Shown here in pieces: positions 35,515 through 43,988 of a stretch of 64,000 nucleotides of DNA; the first letter of the stretch is position 1, and every line of letters begins with the position of its first letter. Both the position numbers and the translations under genes were made by a program. Origin of the DNA: Mesorhizobium sp. B2-8-5 (GTDB lineage Bacteria > Pseudomonadota > Alphaproteobacteria > Rhizobiales > Rhizobiaceae); the NCBI RefSeq assembly GCF_006440675.2, contig NZ_CP083951.1, positions 372,001-436,000 of the forward strand. Reading direction: 5' to 3'. The notes under the pieces are model-generated. The model had not been told where the DNA came from. It ran no database searches and saw nothing but the letters and a program-made list of their open reading frames with translations.

Positions 35515-35699
35515 TTCGTCATCCACGGGCGGAGCGAGAGCGAAGCGGACGCGCAGACCCGAGGATCCATTCCATGATCTCGCGCGACGGGTGCAACTGA
35601 GAAAGTTCTGCAACGGGATCAATGCCTTGACGTCACGGAATGGATCCCAGGGTCTGCGCCGCGTCGCTTCGCTCCTTGCTTCGCCCTAGGATGACGAAG
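35515..35699. repeat. Palindromic intergenic repeat, family B
   Basis: The 395-bp gap 35466-35860 contains an inverted repeat with arms CTTCGTCATCCACGGGCGG...GGATCCATTCC and ACGGAATGGATCC...CCTAGGATGACGAAG. It is a second copy of the element at 11533-11708. The rest of the gap must hold the promoter of the sigma-factor operon; a CCTCCG/CGGAGG inverted pair lies at 35777-35800. Confidence 0.8.
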
Positions 35700-35860
35700 C
35701 AGTAGGCGTCTCGGCCTATCGCCGGGAAGGAGTAGGAGAAGCACCCCCTCTGGCAACCTCCCCTCTCTTCGGTTAGCCTCCGAAAATTCCTTGGCGGAGG
35801 ATGAACCTTTTTGGACCGATCAGCGACAGAGCTTCGAGGAGCCAGGCGGCTCGACCGGCC

Positions 35861-36427
35861 ATGAACGCGGCGACGGAAACCGATCGCGCGCTTGTTGACC
35901 GGGTCGCGAAGGGCGACCGGGCCGCCGTCCGGCTCCTGTTCATGCGTCACCACGCGCGGATCTACCGCTTCGTGGCGCGCCAGACGGGATCGGAAATGAT
36001 GGCCGACGATATCGCGAACGAGGTCTTTCTGGAGCTGTGGAAACAGGCGCCCGGCTTCGAGGGGCGCTCTGAAGTTTCCACATGGCTGCTCGGCATCGCC
36101 CGCTTCAAGGGGCTGTCCATGCTGCGCAAGAAGAAGGAAGACTGGATCGACGACGACGACGCGGCGCAAGTTCCCGACGGCGCCGACACGCCGGAAGTCG
36201 TGACCATGAAGGAAGACAAAGCCGCCGCCTTGCGCCGCTTCATCGATGCCTTGCCGGAAGAACACCGCACGGTGATCGACCTTGCCTATTACCATGGCCA
36301 GTCGGTGACCGAGATCGGCGAGGTGCTCGACATCCCGGTCGCCACCGTCAAGACCAGGATGTTCTACGCCCGCAAGAAACTCGGCGAAGCCCTCAAGGCC
36401 GCCGGTTACGACAGGGGTTGGCCATGA
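35861..36427 (+). CDS. ECF-type RNA polymerase sigma factor
   Basis: A sigma-70 family ECF factor of 188 residues. Region 2 includes RLLFMRHHARIYRFVARQTG, DDIANEVFLELWKQ and the STWLLGIARFKGL promoter-melting helix. Region 4 includes LPEEHRTVIDLAYYHGQSV and a helix-turn-helix IGEVLDIPVATVKTRMF. An acidic linker (DDDD) joins them. ATG 35861 is used; ATG 35801, adding 20 residues, directly abuts a GGAGG and so lacks room for it as a ribosome binding site. The stop overlaps the anti-sigma gene by ATGA. Confidence 0.92.
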   Translation: MNAATETDRALVDRVAKGDRAAVRLLFMRHHARIYRFVARQTGSEMMADDIANEVFLELWKQAPGFEGRSEVSTWLLGIARFKGLSMLRKKKEDWIDDDDAAQVPDGADTPEVVTMKEDKAAALRRFIDALPEEHRTVIDLAYYHGQSVTEIGEVLDIPVATVKTRMFYARKKLGEALKAAGYDRGWP

Positions 36428-37092
36428 GCGCCGCAGAAAAGATGTCGCGCCGCGACGAGATGGAAACGCTGCTGCCGTTCTACCTGAACGGCTCGCTGGA
36501 AGGCGCCGAGCTGGAGGCCGTCGAGGAATGGCTGGCCACCGATCCGGCGGCAATGAATGCGCTTGGCGAAGCGGAGGCCGAGTTCTCCGGTGCCGCCGCC
36601 GCCAACGAGGCGATCCGGCCGCCCGCCGACGCGCTCAGCCGGTTCGCCAAGGCGCTCGACGCCGAGGCCGGCCCGGCGCGCGCGCCGGCCGGCCAATCGT
36701 GGCTCGCCAAGGTTTTCGGCCGGGTGACGGCAATGCCTGCCGGCATCGCCTGGGCCGCGACCGCGGCGCTGCTTGCGCTGGTCATCGTGCAATCGTTCGA
36801 ACAGCCGGGCGGCAAGGGCAGCGATTTCGAAGTGGCCGGCGCTCAGGACGATCTCGCCAAGCTGCCTTTTGCGCTGGTCAAGTTCAAGCCGGATGCCAAG
36901 ATGGCCGATATCGCCGCCTTCCTCGGCCAGAACGGGTTGAAGATCGCCGGCGGGCCGACCGCCGACGGCGTCTTTCACCTGACCATTCCGGCGAGCAGTG
37001 CGGCCGATTACGACAAGCTCGTCGGCCTTATTGCGGCCCAGCCTTTCGCCGATACCGTGATCCAGGGAAGGAAACCGGTCGATGGCGGCTAA
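36424..37092 (+). CDS. Membrane anti-sigma factor
   Basis: A 222-residue anti-sigma factor. The cytosolic N-terminal part (residues 1-100) has the acidic helical pattern of anti-sigma domains (PFYLNGSLEGAELEAVEEWL) but no zinc-finger HxxxCxxC. One membrane helix (about residues 104-123, WAATAALLALVIVQSF) is followed by a periplasmic domain of about 90 residues with a beta-alpha-beta pattern. It is coupled to the sigma gene and overlaps the subtilase gene by 11 bp, which suggests that protease and anti-sigma factor form one signalling circuit. Confidence 0.87.
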   Translation: MSAAEKMSRRDEMETLLPFYLNGSLEGAELEAVEEWLATDPAAMNALGEAEAEFSGAAAANEAIRPPADALSRFAKALDAEAGPARAPAGQSWLAKVFGRVTAMPAGIAWAATAALLALVIVQSFEQPGGKGSDFEVAGAQDDLAKLPFALVKFKPDAKMADIAAFLGQNGLKIAGGPTADGVFHLTIPASSAADYDKLVGLIAAQPFADTVIQGRKPVDGG

Positions 37093-38542
37093 GGCGGTCA
37101 TTCTGCATGCGGCACTCCTCGCGGCGGCGGCCTTTGCCGCCGCTCCTGCGTTTGCGCAGACCAACGATCCGAATCTTTCGCAGACCCAGGTCGACTGCCT
37201 GAACCGCACGACAGCGGCGGGCGTCGGGTGCGACAAGAACGGCGGCACCGCGAATAATGGCGAGAAACCGGGAGCTGGCGGCGCCACAGGCGGCGCGGTG
37301 TTCCTGCCGGCGCTGATCGTCGACCTGTTCCCGAACACGCCCGCCGGCGCGGCTCCGCAAACGCCCGCGCCGTCCAATGGAACATCGTCGTCGAACGGTT
37401 CCGGCAACACGCCGCCGCCGGCGCCGACGCCGAACGGACCCGTCGCGGTGCCTCAGGGCCTCAATCTGGCGGAGCCGCCGCGTGCGATTGCCGGCGAATT
37501 CGTGCCCAACGAGGTGCTGGTGACCGTCGATGGCGATGCCGGCGTGGTGCAGCAGATCGCCAATTCCTTCGGCCTGCAGGCGCGCTCGCAGCGCCAGTCG
37601 CGGCTGCTCGGCACCACTTTGGTGCGCTTCGGCATCACCGACGGGCGGCCCGTCGGCGTGGTGCTGGCGCAGCTTGCCGCGGACGGGCGCACGCAGCGCC
37701 GCGAACCGAACCACATCTACACGCTGCAGCAGGCGGCCGGCGTCGTGAATTACGCCTTCGACCGCATCGCGCTCGATTCAAAACAGGCGAGCGGCGAGAA
37801 TGTGCGCGTCGCCGTCATCGACACCGGCATCGACGACACCAATCCGGCGCTCGCCGGCGTCATCGCCGAGCAATACGACGCCATGCCCAACGTGCCGATC
37901 GAGAAGCGCGACCACGGCACCTCGGTCGACGGGCTGATCGCCGGCGTCGGCCCGCTGGAAGGCATGGCGCCGGGCGCCAGGATCTATCACGCGCGCGCCT
38001 TCGAAGGCGGCAAGTCGACCATGGATGTCATCCTGTCGGCGCTGGACTGGGCCGCCGAACAGGACGCGCGCATCATCAATATGAGCTTCGTCGGGCCGAA
38101 GAACGACCTGCTCGGCACCGCCTGCCGTAACGCCCGGGCGCTCGGCATCGTGCTGGTCGCGGCCGCCGGCAACAACGGGCCGAAGGCGCCCTATGGCTAT
38201 CCGGCCGCCTTCGACGGCGTCATCGCCGTCACCGCCACCGACGCCAAGGATGGGCTGATGCCGCAGGCCAATCGCGGCGCCTATGTGTTCATCTCGGCGC
38301 CAGGCGTCGAGATGGTGGCGCCGAGCGGCGCCGGCTCCGACGTGGTGACCGGCACCTCCTTCGCCGCCGCGATCGTGTCCGGCGCCATCGCCAATTTGAT
38401 CCACGCCGCGCCCGACCGTTCGGCCGACGAGATCGAGAAGGCGCTGGCGGCAACGGCCAAGGATCTCGGGCCCAAGGGGCGGGACAATGATTTTGGCTAT
38501 GGGCTGATCGATACGAAAGCGGCTGAGGCGGCGAAGCAGTGA
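37082..38542 (+). CDS. Exported S8 family serine peptidase (subtilase)
   Basis: A 486-residue subtilisin-like protease. A Sec signal peptide covers residues 1-25 (Ala-rich, ending AFAQ). A Pro/Gly/Asn-rich linker follows, then a prodomain-like region about residues 140-220, then the catalytic domain with D247 (VIDTGID), H278 (DHGTSVDG) and S426 (GTSFAAA). It should act in the periplasm or outside. It is the last gene of the sigma/anti-sigma operon, so it is either a regulatory target or the protease that acts on the anti-sigma factor. Confidence 0.93.
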   Translation: MAAKAVILHAALLAAAAFAAAPAFAQTNDPNLSQTQVDCLNRTTAAGVGCDKNGGTANNGEKPGAGGATGGAVFLPALIVDLFPNTPAGAAPQTPAPSNGTSSSNGSGNTPPPAPTPNGPVAVPQGLNLAEPPRAIAGEFVPNEVLVTVDGDAGVVQQIANSFGLQARSQRQSRLLGTTLVRFGITDGRPVGVVLAQLAADGRTQRREPNHIYTLQQAAGVVNYAFDRIALDSKQASGENVRVAVIDTGIDDTNPALAGVIAEQYDAMPNVPIEKRDHGTSVDGLIAGVGPLEGMAPGARIYHARAFEGGKSTMDVILSALDWAAEQDARIINMSFVGPKNDLLGTACRNARALGIVLVAAAGNNGPKAPYGYPAAFDGVIAVTATDAKDGLMPQANRGAYVFISAPGVEMVAPSGAGSDVVTGTSFAAAIVSGAIANLIHAAPDRSADEIEKALAATAKDLGPKGRDNDFGYGLIDTKAAEAAKQ

Positions 38543-38585
38543 ATCTGGGCAGTCGACCGACTGTTGCCGACTGCGCGCGACCGGT

Positions 38586-39941
38586 TCAAAGAGCCGGACC
38601 TAGCCGGACGGGGCTTCCATCGTAGAAACGCGACAGCCGAAAACGGCTGAGGTCGTGGCCGGTTTCATTTCCCTGGATCATGTCGGAGACGACGCGGCCT
38701 ATGCCAGGCCCGATGCCGAACCCGTGGCCGCTCATTCCGGTCGCGACGAAAAGACCGCCGATCGCCTGGACCTGATCCACGACGGGGACGACGTCGGGCA
38801 TTGCGTCGATCATGCCGCCCCAGCCGACCTTCAAGCGAACTTTATCGAACTGTGGAAACAGGCGTTTGAAATTGCGCTCGATCGAGCGAAGCTTTGCCGG
38901 CTCAGGGGCTGGGTTGAGCACGCGCATTCTTTCGAAAGGGCTTGCGGAATCCGGCGCCCAATCGCGCGGGGTCGACCAGCCATCGGGGTAGCCCGATGGA
39001 GCGAACGGGAAATAGCGCGTTCCGAACGGATTGTCCCTGAGAGCGGGAAGATATTGGGTGGCGTGCCGGAATGCGTCAGGCCCCAGGTAAAGCAAGTGGC
39101 TGCCGCCTGCGGCGAGCGTATATCCGCCATCCTGCCTGCGCCGGAAAGCGATGTGGTCGTCGGCCGCCGCACCTGAATAGACCTCAGGCATGGGTTCTGT
39201 GGCAGCTGTGGTCACCCTGACGTTGAGCTGGGGGATGGCCACGCCGTGTCTTCGCAAGAAGAGGGATGACCAGGCGCCGCCCGCGACCAACACGGTGGAG
39301 GTCCCGATATATCCCGCCTCGGTCCACACGCCTTTGACCCTGCCGGCCGCGATGTCGAGACCTCGCGCCGCGCAATTCTCGACGATCCTGGCGCCTTTTC
39401 GAACGGCAAGCCGCGCTAACGCCGGCACCGCCAACCAAGGTTCCGCGCGCATATCGGAGGGCGTCGTCATCGCGCCCTTGAACCTGCGCGACATGCCGCT
39501 GATGAGTTTTGCGGTTTCGTCGGCGTCCAGAAGGCGCGTGTCGAGCTCATGGATCGCGGCGATCCTCATGAATTCTTCGAACTTGGCCATGTCCTTGTCG
39601 GCATTCGCCAGGTAGGTCACGCCTGTCTGATTCAACCCGATGTCTTCGCCGCATTCCTCGGCCAGTTGCCGCCACAGGCGGGAAGCCTCGATGACGATCG
39701 GCAGTTCATCCGCGTCTCGTCCCTGCTTTCTGATCCACCCCCAGTTTCGCGAGGACTGTTCAGCCGCGACGCGGCCTTTTTCCAGCAGCGTCACCGGAAT
39801 GTTCCGGGCCGCGAGGAAAAGGGCCGTCGTTACGCCGATAACACCGCCACCGACGATCACCACCTCCGAAGCCTTCGGCGGTGGGCCAGGGTGTTGGATT
39901 GGATCCGCGTCGGAGAACGGGAATGTGGGCAAATGGCGCAC
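38586..39941 (-). CDS. FAD-dependent oxidoreductase, DAO family
   Basis: A 451-residue DadA/glycine-oxidase-like flavoprotein. The N-terminal dinucleotide-binding motif is VVIVGGGVIGVTTALFLA, followed by SSRNWGWIRKQGRD, a pattern common in opine and D-amino acid dehydrogenases. Near the C-terminus GLFVATGMSGHGFGIGPGIG contacts FAD. It oxidises an amine or amino acid; the substrate is unknown. The start is GTG 39941 with a weak ribosome binding site and a 7-bp hairpin (39947-39965) just upstream. It is transcribed convergently to the subtilase gene. Confidence 0.88.
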   Translation of the reverse strand: MRHLPTFPFSDADPIQHPGPPPKASEVVIVGGGVIGVTTALFLAARNIPVTLLEKGRVAAEQSSRNWGWIRKQGRDADELPIVIEASRLWRQLAEECGEDIGLNQTGVTYLANADKDMAKFEEFMRIAAIHELDTRLLDADETAKLISGMSRRFKGAMTTPSDMRAEPWLAVPALARLAVRKGARIVENCAARGLDIAAGRVKGVWTEAGYIGTSTVLVAGGAWSSLFLRRHGVAIPQLNVRVTTAATEPMPEVYSGAAADDHIAFRRRQDGGYTLAAGGSHLLYLGPDAFRHATQYLPALRDNPFGTRYFPFAPSGYPDGWSTPRDWAPDSASPFERMRVLNPAPEPAKLRSIERNFKRLFPQFDKVRLKVGWGGMIDAMPDVVPVVDQVQAIGGLFVATGMSGHGFGIGPGIGRVVSDMIQGNETGHDLSRFRLSRFYDGSPVRLGPAL

Positions 39942-40070
39942 CCTGAAGAACCGGTTGACGGTTCTGGCTTACTGATTGTCATCGTCCAACATCAGGAGCA
40001 GCCGAAGGCGGACCGTTGTCCCACGACAGTTGCCCGGAAGGAGGCAGCGGCGAAGCTGTTGGATCAGGCC

Positions 40071-41093
40071 CTATACCGGCGCCCCCGCCACCGATCCCCG
40101 CACCACCAGATCGACCGGCCAGACCTCTCCCCGCGCGCCCTCCTCCAGCCCCGATATGCGCGCCGCCAGGCGCTCGGCGACACGCGCGCCGGCAAGCCGG
40201 ATCGAGGAGCGCGTGGTCGACAGCGGCACCGGGAAATTCTCCGGCCGCAGCCAGGGGAAGACGTCGTCATGGGCGACCAGCGACAGGTCGCCCGGAATGG
40301 TGAGACCGAGATCGCGCACGGCGCGCACGACGCCCAGCGCCATGATCAGGCTGGAGCAGACGATCGCCGTCGGCGGCTCAGCCTCCTCGAGCAGGCGGCG
40401 GGCGGCGCGATAGCCGTTCTCCTCGGTCATCGCCACCGAACGGATGTGGCGCTCGCCGAGCGTCAGCCCGCTTGCGGCCAGCGCCCGGCGCACGCCGCGC
40501 TCGCGGTGGATGGCGAAGGTCTCGCGGTCGTTGCCGTTGATCAGCGCCAGGCGCTTGTGGCCGAGTTGGATCAGCAGTCTCGACGCTTCGTGGAAGGCGC
40601 CCTCATTGTCGATGTCGAGATAGGGATAGTCGAAGTCGAAACCTTCGCTGCGGCCATGGACGAGGAACGGGATGCCCAGCGTGTTGACCAGCGCCAGCCG
40701 CTTGTCGGCCGGCCGCGGCGAGGACAGGTAGACGGCGTCGACCTGACGGTTGGCGACGATGCGCCGGTAGGTCGTTTCTTCGTCGTCGGCATCGGCAGGC
40801 GAAAGCACGAGGTCGAGCTCGTGCGCGCGGGCATAGTCGCCAAGGCCGGAGAGGAATTCGACGAAGTGCGGATCGATGTCGACGGCGGCCCCCGTCGGCA
40901 GCACATAGCCGATCATCCCCGATTTGCCGGTGGCGAGCCGGCGCGCGCTGGGGTTCGGCCGGTAGCCATGGCGCTTGGCCGCATCCATCACCCGGCGCCG
41001 GGTTTCCTCATTCACCTCGGGATAGCCGTTCAGCGCCCGGCTCACCGTGGTCTGCGAGAGTGACAGCATATGCGAGAGTTGCTTGAGGTTCAT
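40071..41093 (-). CDS. aglR: LacI-family repressor of the alpha-glucoside operon
   Basis: A 340-residue LacI/GalR regulator. The N-terminal helix-turn-helix NLKQLSHMLSLSQTTVSRAL and hinge NPSARRLATGKSG are followed by a periplasmic-binding-like sugar domain (IGYVLPTGAAVDIDP onward). It is divergent from aglE, and two palindromes of the LacI type lie in between, matching AglR of Sinorhizobium. The inducer is presumably an alpha-glucoside such as trehalose, sucrose or maltose. Confidence 0.92.
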   Translation of the reverse strand: MNLKQLSHMLSLSQTTVSRALNGYPEVNEETRRRVMDAAKRHGYRPNPSARRLATGKSGMIGYVLPTGAAVDIDPHFVEFLSGLGDYARAHELDLVLSPADADDEETTYRRIVANRQVDAVYLSSPRPADKRLALVNTLGIPFLVHGRSEGFDFDYPYLDIDNEGAFHEASRLLIQLGHKRLALINGNDRETFAIHRERGVRRALAASGLTLGERHIRSVAMTEENGYRAARRLLEEAEPPTAIVCSSLIMALGVVRAVRDLGLTIPGDLSLVAHDDVFPWLRPENFPVPLSTTRSSIRLAGARVAERLAARISGLEEGARGEVWPVDLVVRGSVAGAPV

Positions 41094-41110
41094 CGGAGGC
41101 CTCCAGCCTC

Positions 41111-41120
41111 AAAGCGCTTT
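41111..41120. promoter_or_regulatory. Candidate AglR operator O1
   Basis: AAAGCGCTTT, a perfect 10-bp palindrome 18 bp upstream of the aglR start. It has the central CG of LacI-family operators and shares its core with the second site at 41329-41342. Confidence 0.6.
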
Positions 41121-41328
41121 CAAATTGAATCGATCCGATGAGTGTTGGCGAGATCGCCAAGCATGATGACCTTAGAGGGCCCTAGGCGCCGTTTGAAGCA
41201 AAAATTGCTGCTGCGGCCCAAAAAACTATGCTGCAGTGCACTTTTCTCACTCTATGTCGGGAGATTTAAATCGATTTATAAACTCTCCCACTTGACTCTC
41301 GAGCAATTCAATGGCGAGATCAAAATAG

Positions 41329-41342
41329 CCAAAGCGCTTTGG
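41329..41342. promoter_or_regulatory. Candidate AglR operator O2
   Basis: CCAAAGCGCTTTGG, a perfect 14-bp palindrome 110 bp upstream of aglE. A TTGACT at 41292-41297 is a possible -35 element, so a bound repressor would sit just downstream of a promoter. A further palindrome, AAATCGATTT (41268-41277), lies in between. The rest of the 358-bp aglR-aglE region is AT-richer than its surroundings and shows no gene. Confidence 0.65.
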
Positions 41343-41451
41343 AAGTCTCTTCGAAAGGTTGCGGTTGCCCTTTCGCTGAGTCACAGTTCCGCGGGCGTCG
41401 GCGGACGAAATGGAGGTTTCGTCCTGTTTGTGACCACTGGGAGGACTTGCG

Positions 41452-42807
41452 ATGAAGAAAATGCTTCTCTTGGGTGCGGCGTTTGCGGCACTCACCCTCA
41501 GCCTGCCGGCGCAAGCCGAACTGAAGTTCAAGCCGGGCGAGGATCCGAAGTTTCACTGGGCGAACTACGACGACCTCAAAAAGGTCGATCTCAAGGGCGA
41601 GACGCTGACGATCTTCGGGCCGTGGCGCGGTGAGGACGAGACGCTTGTGCGTTCGGTCCTCGACTATTTCGCCGAGGCCACCGGCGCGGAGGTGAAATAT
41701 TCCTCGTCCGAGAACTATGAGCAGCAGATCGTCATCGACACCCAGGCCGGCAGCCCGCCCAACATCGCCGTCCTGCCGCAGCCCGGCCTGATACAGGATC
41801 TTGCTTCCAAGGGCGTGCTGACCCCGCTGGGCGACGACGTCGCCGCCTGGATCAAGGAAAATTACGCCGCCGGCGACTCCTGGGCCAAGCTCGGCACCTA
41901 TAATGGCAAGGACGGCAAGCCCGGCTTCTACGCCTTCCCCTACAAGATCGACGTGAAGGGCCTGGTCTGGTACTCGCCCGACAATTTCGACGAGGCCGGC
42001 TACAAGGTGCCGAAAACCCAGGAAGAACTCGCCGACCTCGAAAAGAAGATCATCGCCGACGGCGGCAAGCCCTGGTGCATCGGGCTCGGTTCCGGCGGCG
42101 CCACCGGCTGGCCGGCGACCGACTGGGTCGAGGACATCATGCTGAGAACCCAGCCGCCGGAAGTCTACGACAAGTGGGTGAAGAACGAGATCCCGTTCAC
42201 CGACCCGGCCGTGGTCAACGCCATCGACATCTTCGGCAAGATCGCCACCGACGACAAGATGGTGGACGGCGGCGCCAAGGCGGTCGCGGCGACCGACTTC
42301 CGCGACAGCCCGAAGGGCCTCTTCACCGTGCCGCCCAAGTGCTACATGCACCATCAGGCATCGTTCATCCCCTCCTTCTTCCCGGAAAACGTGAAGCTCG
42401 GCCAGGACGCGGACTTCTTCCCCTACCCGCCTTACGCCTCCAAGCCGGAACTGGGCACGCCGCTGGAAGTGGCCGGCACGCTGGTGATGATCACCAAGGA
42501 TTCCAAGGCCTCGCGCGAGTTCATCAAATTCCTCGAGATGCCGCTCGCGCATGAATTGTGGATGGCGCAGAAGAGCTTCGTCACCCCCTTCAAGTCAGCC
42601 AACAAGGACGCCTATGGCAGCGACGCGCTGAAGAAGCAGGGCGAGATCCTGGTCGGCGCCACGACTGTCCGCTTCGACGGGTCCGACCTGATGCCCGGCA
42701 AGGTCGGCGCGGGCTCGTTCTGGACCGGCATGATCGACCTGGTCGGCGGCAAGTCCGCGCAAGACGTCGCCGCCGACATCCAGAAAAGCTGGGATGCCAT
42801 CAAGTAA
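41452..42807 (+). CDS. aglE: Alpha-glucoside ABC transporter, substrate-binding protein
   Basis: A 451-residue family 1 sugar-binding lipoprotein-like protein with a Sec signal (MKKMLLLGAAFAALTLSLPAQA). The mature protein shows the extracellular binding-protein fold, with GVLTPLGDD, YAFPYKIDVKGLVWY and GGATGWPATDWVEDI segments typical of AglE. It captures alpha-glucosides in the periplasm for AglF/AglG/AglK. It is the first gene of aglEFGAK; hairpins after its stop may keep its mRNA more abundant. Confidence 0.94.
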   Translation: MKKMLLLGAAFAALTLSLPAQAELKFKPGEDPKFHWANYDDLKKVDLKGETLTIFGPWRGEDETLVRSVLDYFAEATGAEVKYSSSENYEQQIVIDTQAGSPPNIAVLPQPGLIQDLASKGVLTPLGDDVAAWIKENYAAGDSWAKLGTYNGKDGKPGFYAFPYKIDVKGLVWYSPDNFDEAGYKVPKTQEELADLEKKIIADGGKPWCIGLGSGGATGWPATDWVEDIMLRTQPPEVYDKWVKNEIPFTDPAVVNAIDIFGKIATDDKMVDGGAKAVAATDFRDSPKGLFTVPPKCYMHHQASFIPSFFPENVKLGQDADFFPYPPYASKPELGTPLEVAGTLVMITKDSKASREFIKFLEMPLAHELWMAQKSFVTPFKSANKDAYGSDALKKQGEILVGATTVRFDGSDLMPGKVGAGSFWTGMIDLVGGKSAQDVAADIQKSWDAIK

Positions 42808-42854
42808 GCATCCTGAAATCCTCCTAATCCTCCACCTGGATCTGGGCCACGGTC

Positions 42855-42948
42855 CGGATCCGACCGGCGGTCAACGCCGGAAGCCTTCGCGTTTCGATTG
42901 TTCCGAATAACCGAAAGTCGGTGCATCCGATCGCCAGCCCTGGCTGGC
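42855..42948 (+). promoter_or_regulatory. Stem-loops in the aglE-aglF gap
   Basis: The 166-bp gap carries several inverted repeats: CCGGCG (42864-42869) with CGCCGG (42875-42880), and GCCAGC (42933-42938) with GCTGGC (42943-42948). Such structures after binding-protein genes commonly protect the upstream mRNA. No T-run follows. Confidence 0.5.
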
Positions 42949-42973
42949 CGGTCATGCGCAGGGAGAGGGACCC

Positions 42974-43987
42974 ATGGCGACTCAGATTTTCTCGGCCATA
43001 TTCGTCATCATCATCGGCGTCGGCGGCTGTGTCGCCTATTTCTGGGGCGCCAACAAACTGCTCGATCTCGTCTTCCCGTCACGCGGCGTCTCGGGCACCG
43101 CCGCCGTCGACAATTTGCGCCGGCAGGGACTGGTGCGGCCCTGGCTGTTCGTCGGCCCGGCGATGATCATCCTTACCATCTATCTGATCTACCCGGTCAT
43201 CGAGACGCTGAGGCTCTCCTTCCTCGATCGCGGCGGCGAGAATTTCGTTGGCCTCGCCAATTATGAATGGGCGCTCGGCGATCACGATTTCCGCAATTCG
43301 ATCCTGAACAATGTGCTTTGGCTGGCGGTGGTGCCGGCGGCCTGCACCTTCCTTGGGCTGATCATCGCCGTGCTCACCGACAAGATCTGGTGGGGCACGA
43401 TCGCCAAGAGCCTGATCTTCCTGCCTCTCGCCATTTCCTTCGTCGGCGCCAGCGTGATCTGGAAGTTCATCTACGAGTATCGCGGCGAGGGCCAGGTGCA
43501 GATCGGCCTGCTCAACGCCATCATCCAGTATTTCGGCGGCCAGCCGCAGGTGTGGATATCGCTGCCGTTCTGGAACAATTTCTTCCTGATGATCATCCTG
43601 GTCTGGATCCAGACCGGCTTTGCGATGGTCATCCTGTCGTCGGCGCTGCGCGGCATTCCGGAAGAGACGCTGGAAGCGGCCGTGATCGACGGCGCCAACC
43701 CGTTCCAGATCTTCTGGAAGATCATGGTGCCGCAAATCTGGGGCACGATCGCAGTGGTGTGGACCACCATCACCATCCTGGTGCTGAAAGTGTTCGACAT
43801 CGTGCTGACCATGACCAACGGCCAATGGAACAGCCAGGTGCTCGCCAATCTGATGTTCGACTGGATGTTCCGCGGCGGCGGCGATTTCGGCCGCGGCGCG
43901 ACGATCGCCATCATCATCATGATCGCGGTCATCCCGATCATGGTCTGGAACATCCGCCAGGCCAACAAAGAGACGGGAGGGCACTGA
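42974..43987 (+). CDS. aglF: Alpha-glucoside ABC transporter permease
   Basis: A 337-residue MalF-type permease. Hydrophobic segments begin at residues 4-22, and a DNLRRQGLVRPWLFVGPAMI junction leads into the core. The EAA loop is RGIPEETLEAAVIDGANPFQIFWKIMVP. A GGGAGAGGGA ribosome binding site precedes ATG 42974. It pairs with AglG, whose gene starts 1 bp after this stop. Confidence 0.94.
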   Translation: MATQIFSAIFVIIIGVGGCVAYFWGANKLLDLVFPSRGVSGTAAVDNLRRQGLVRPWLFVGPAMIILTIYLIYPVIETLRLSFLDRGGENFVGLANYEWALGDHDFRNSILNNVLWLAVVPAACTFLGLIIAVLTDKIWWGTIAKSLIFLPLAISFVGASVIWKFIYEYRGEGQVQIGLLNAIIQYFGGQPQVWISLPFWNNFFLMIILVWIQTGFAMVILSSALRGIPEETLEAAVIDGANPFQIFWKIMVPQIWGTIAVVWTTITILVLKVFDIVLTMTNGQWNSQVLANLMFDWMFRGGGDFGRGATIAIIIMIAVIPIMVWNIRQANKETGGH

Positions 43988-43988
43988 G

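Noticed and set aside
32937..35570. 877-codon open frame on the minus strand
   Set aside because: It covers the second binding protein and the phosphatase-fold gene in antisense and has no protein motifs. Long antisense frames are expected at this GC content.
38586..39941. Opine oxidase or catabolic plasmid gene
   Set aside because: The SSRNWGWIRKQGRD motif recalls opine oxidases, but no partner subunit, opine transporter or plasmid gene is adjacent, so only the general DAO family is assigned.
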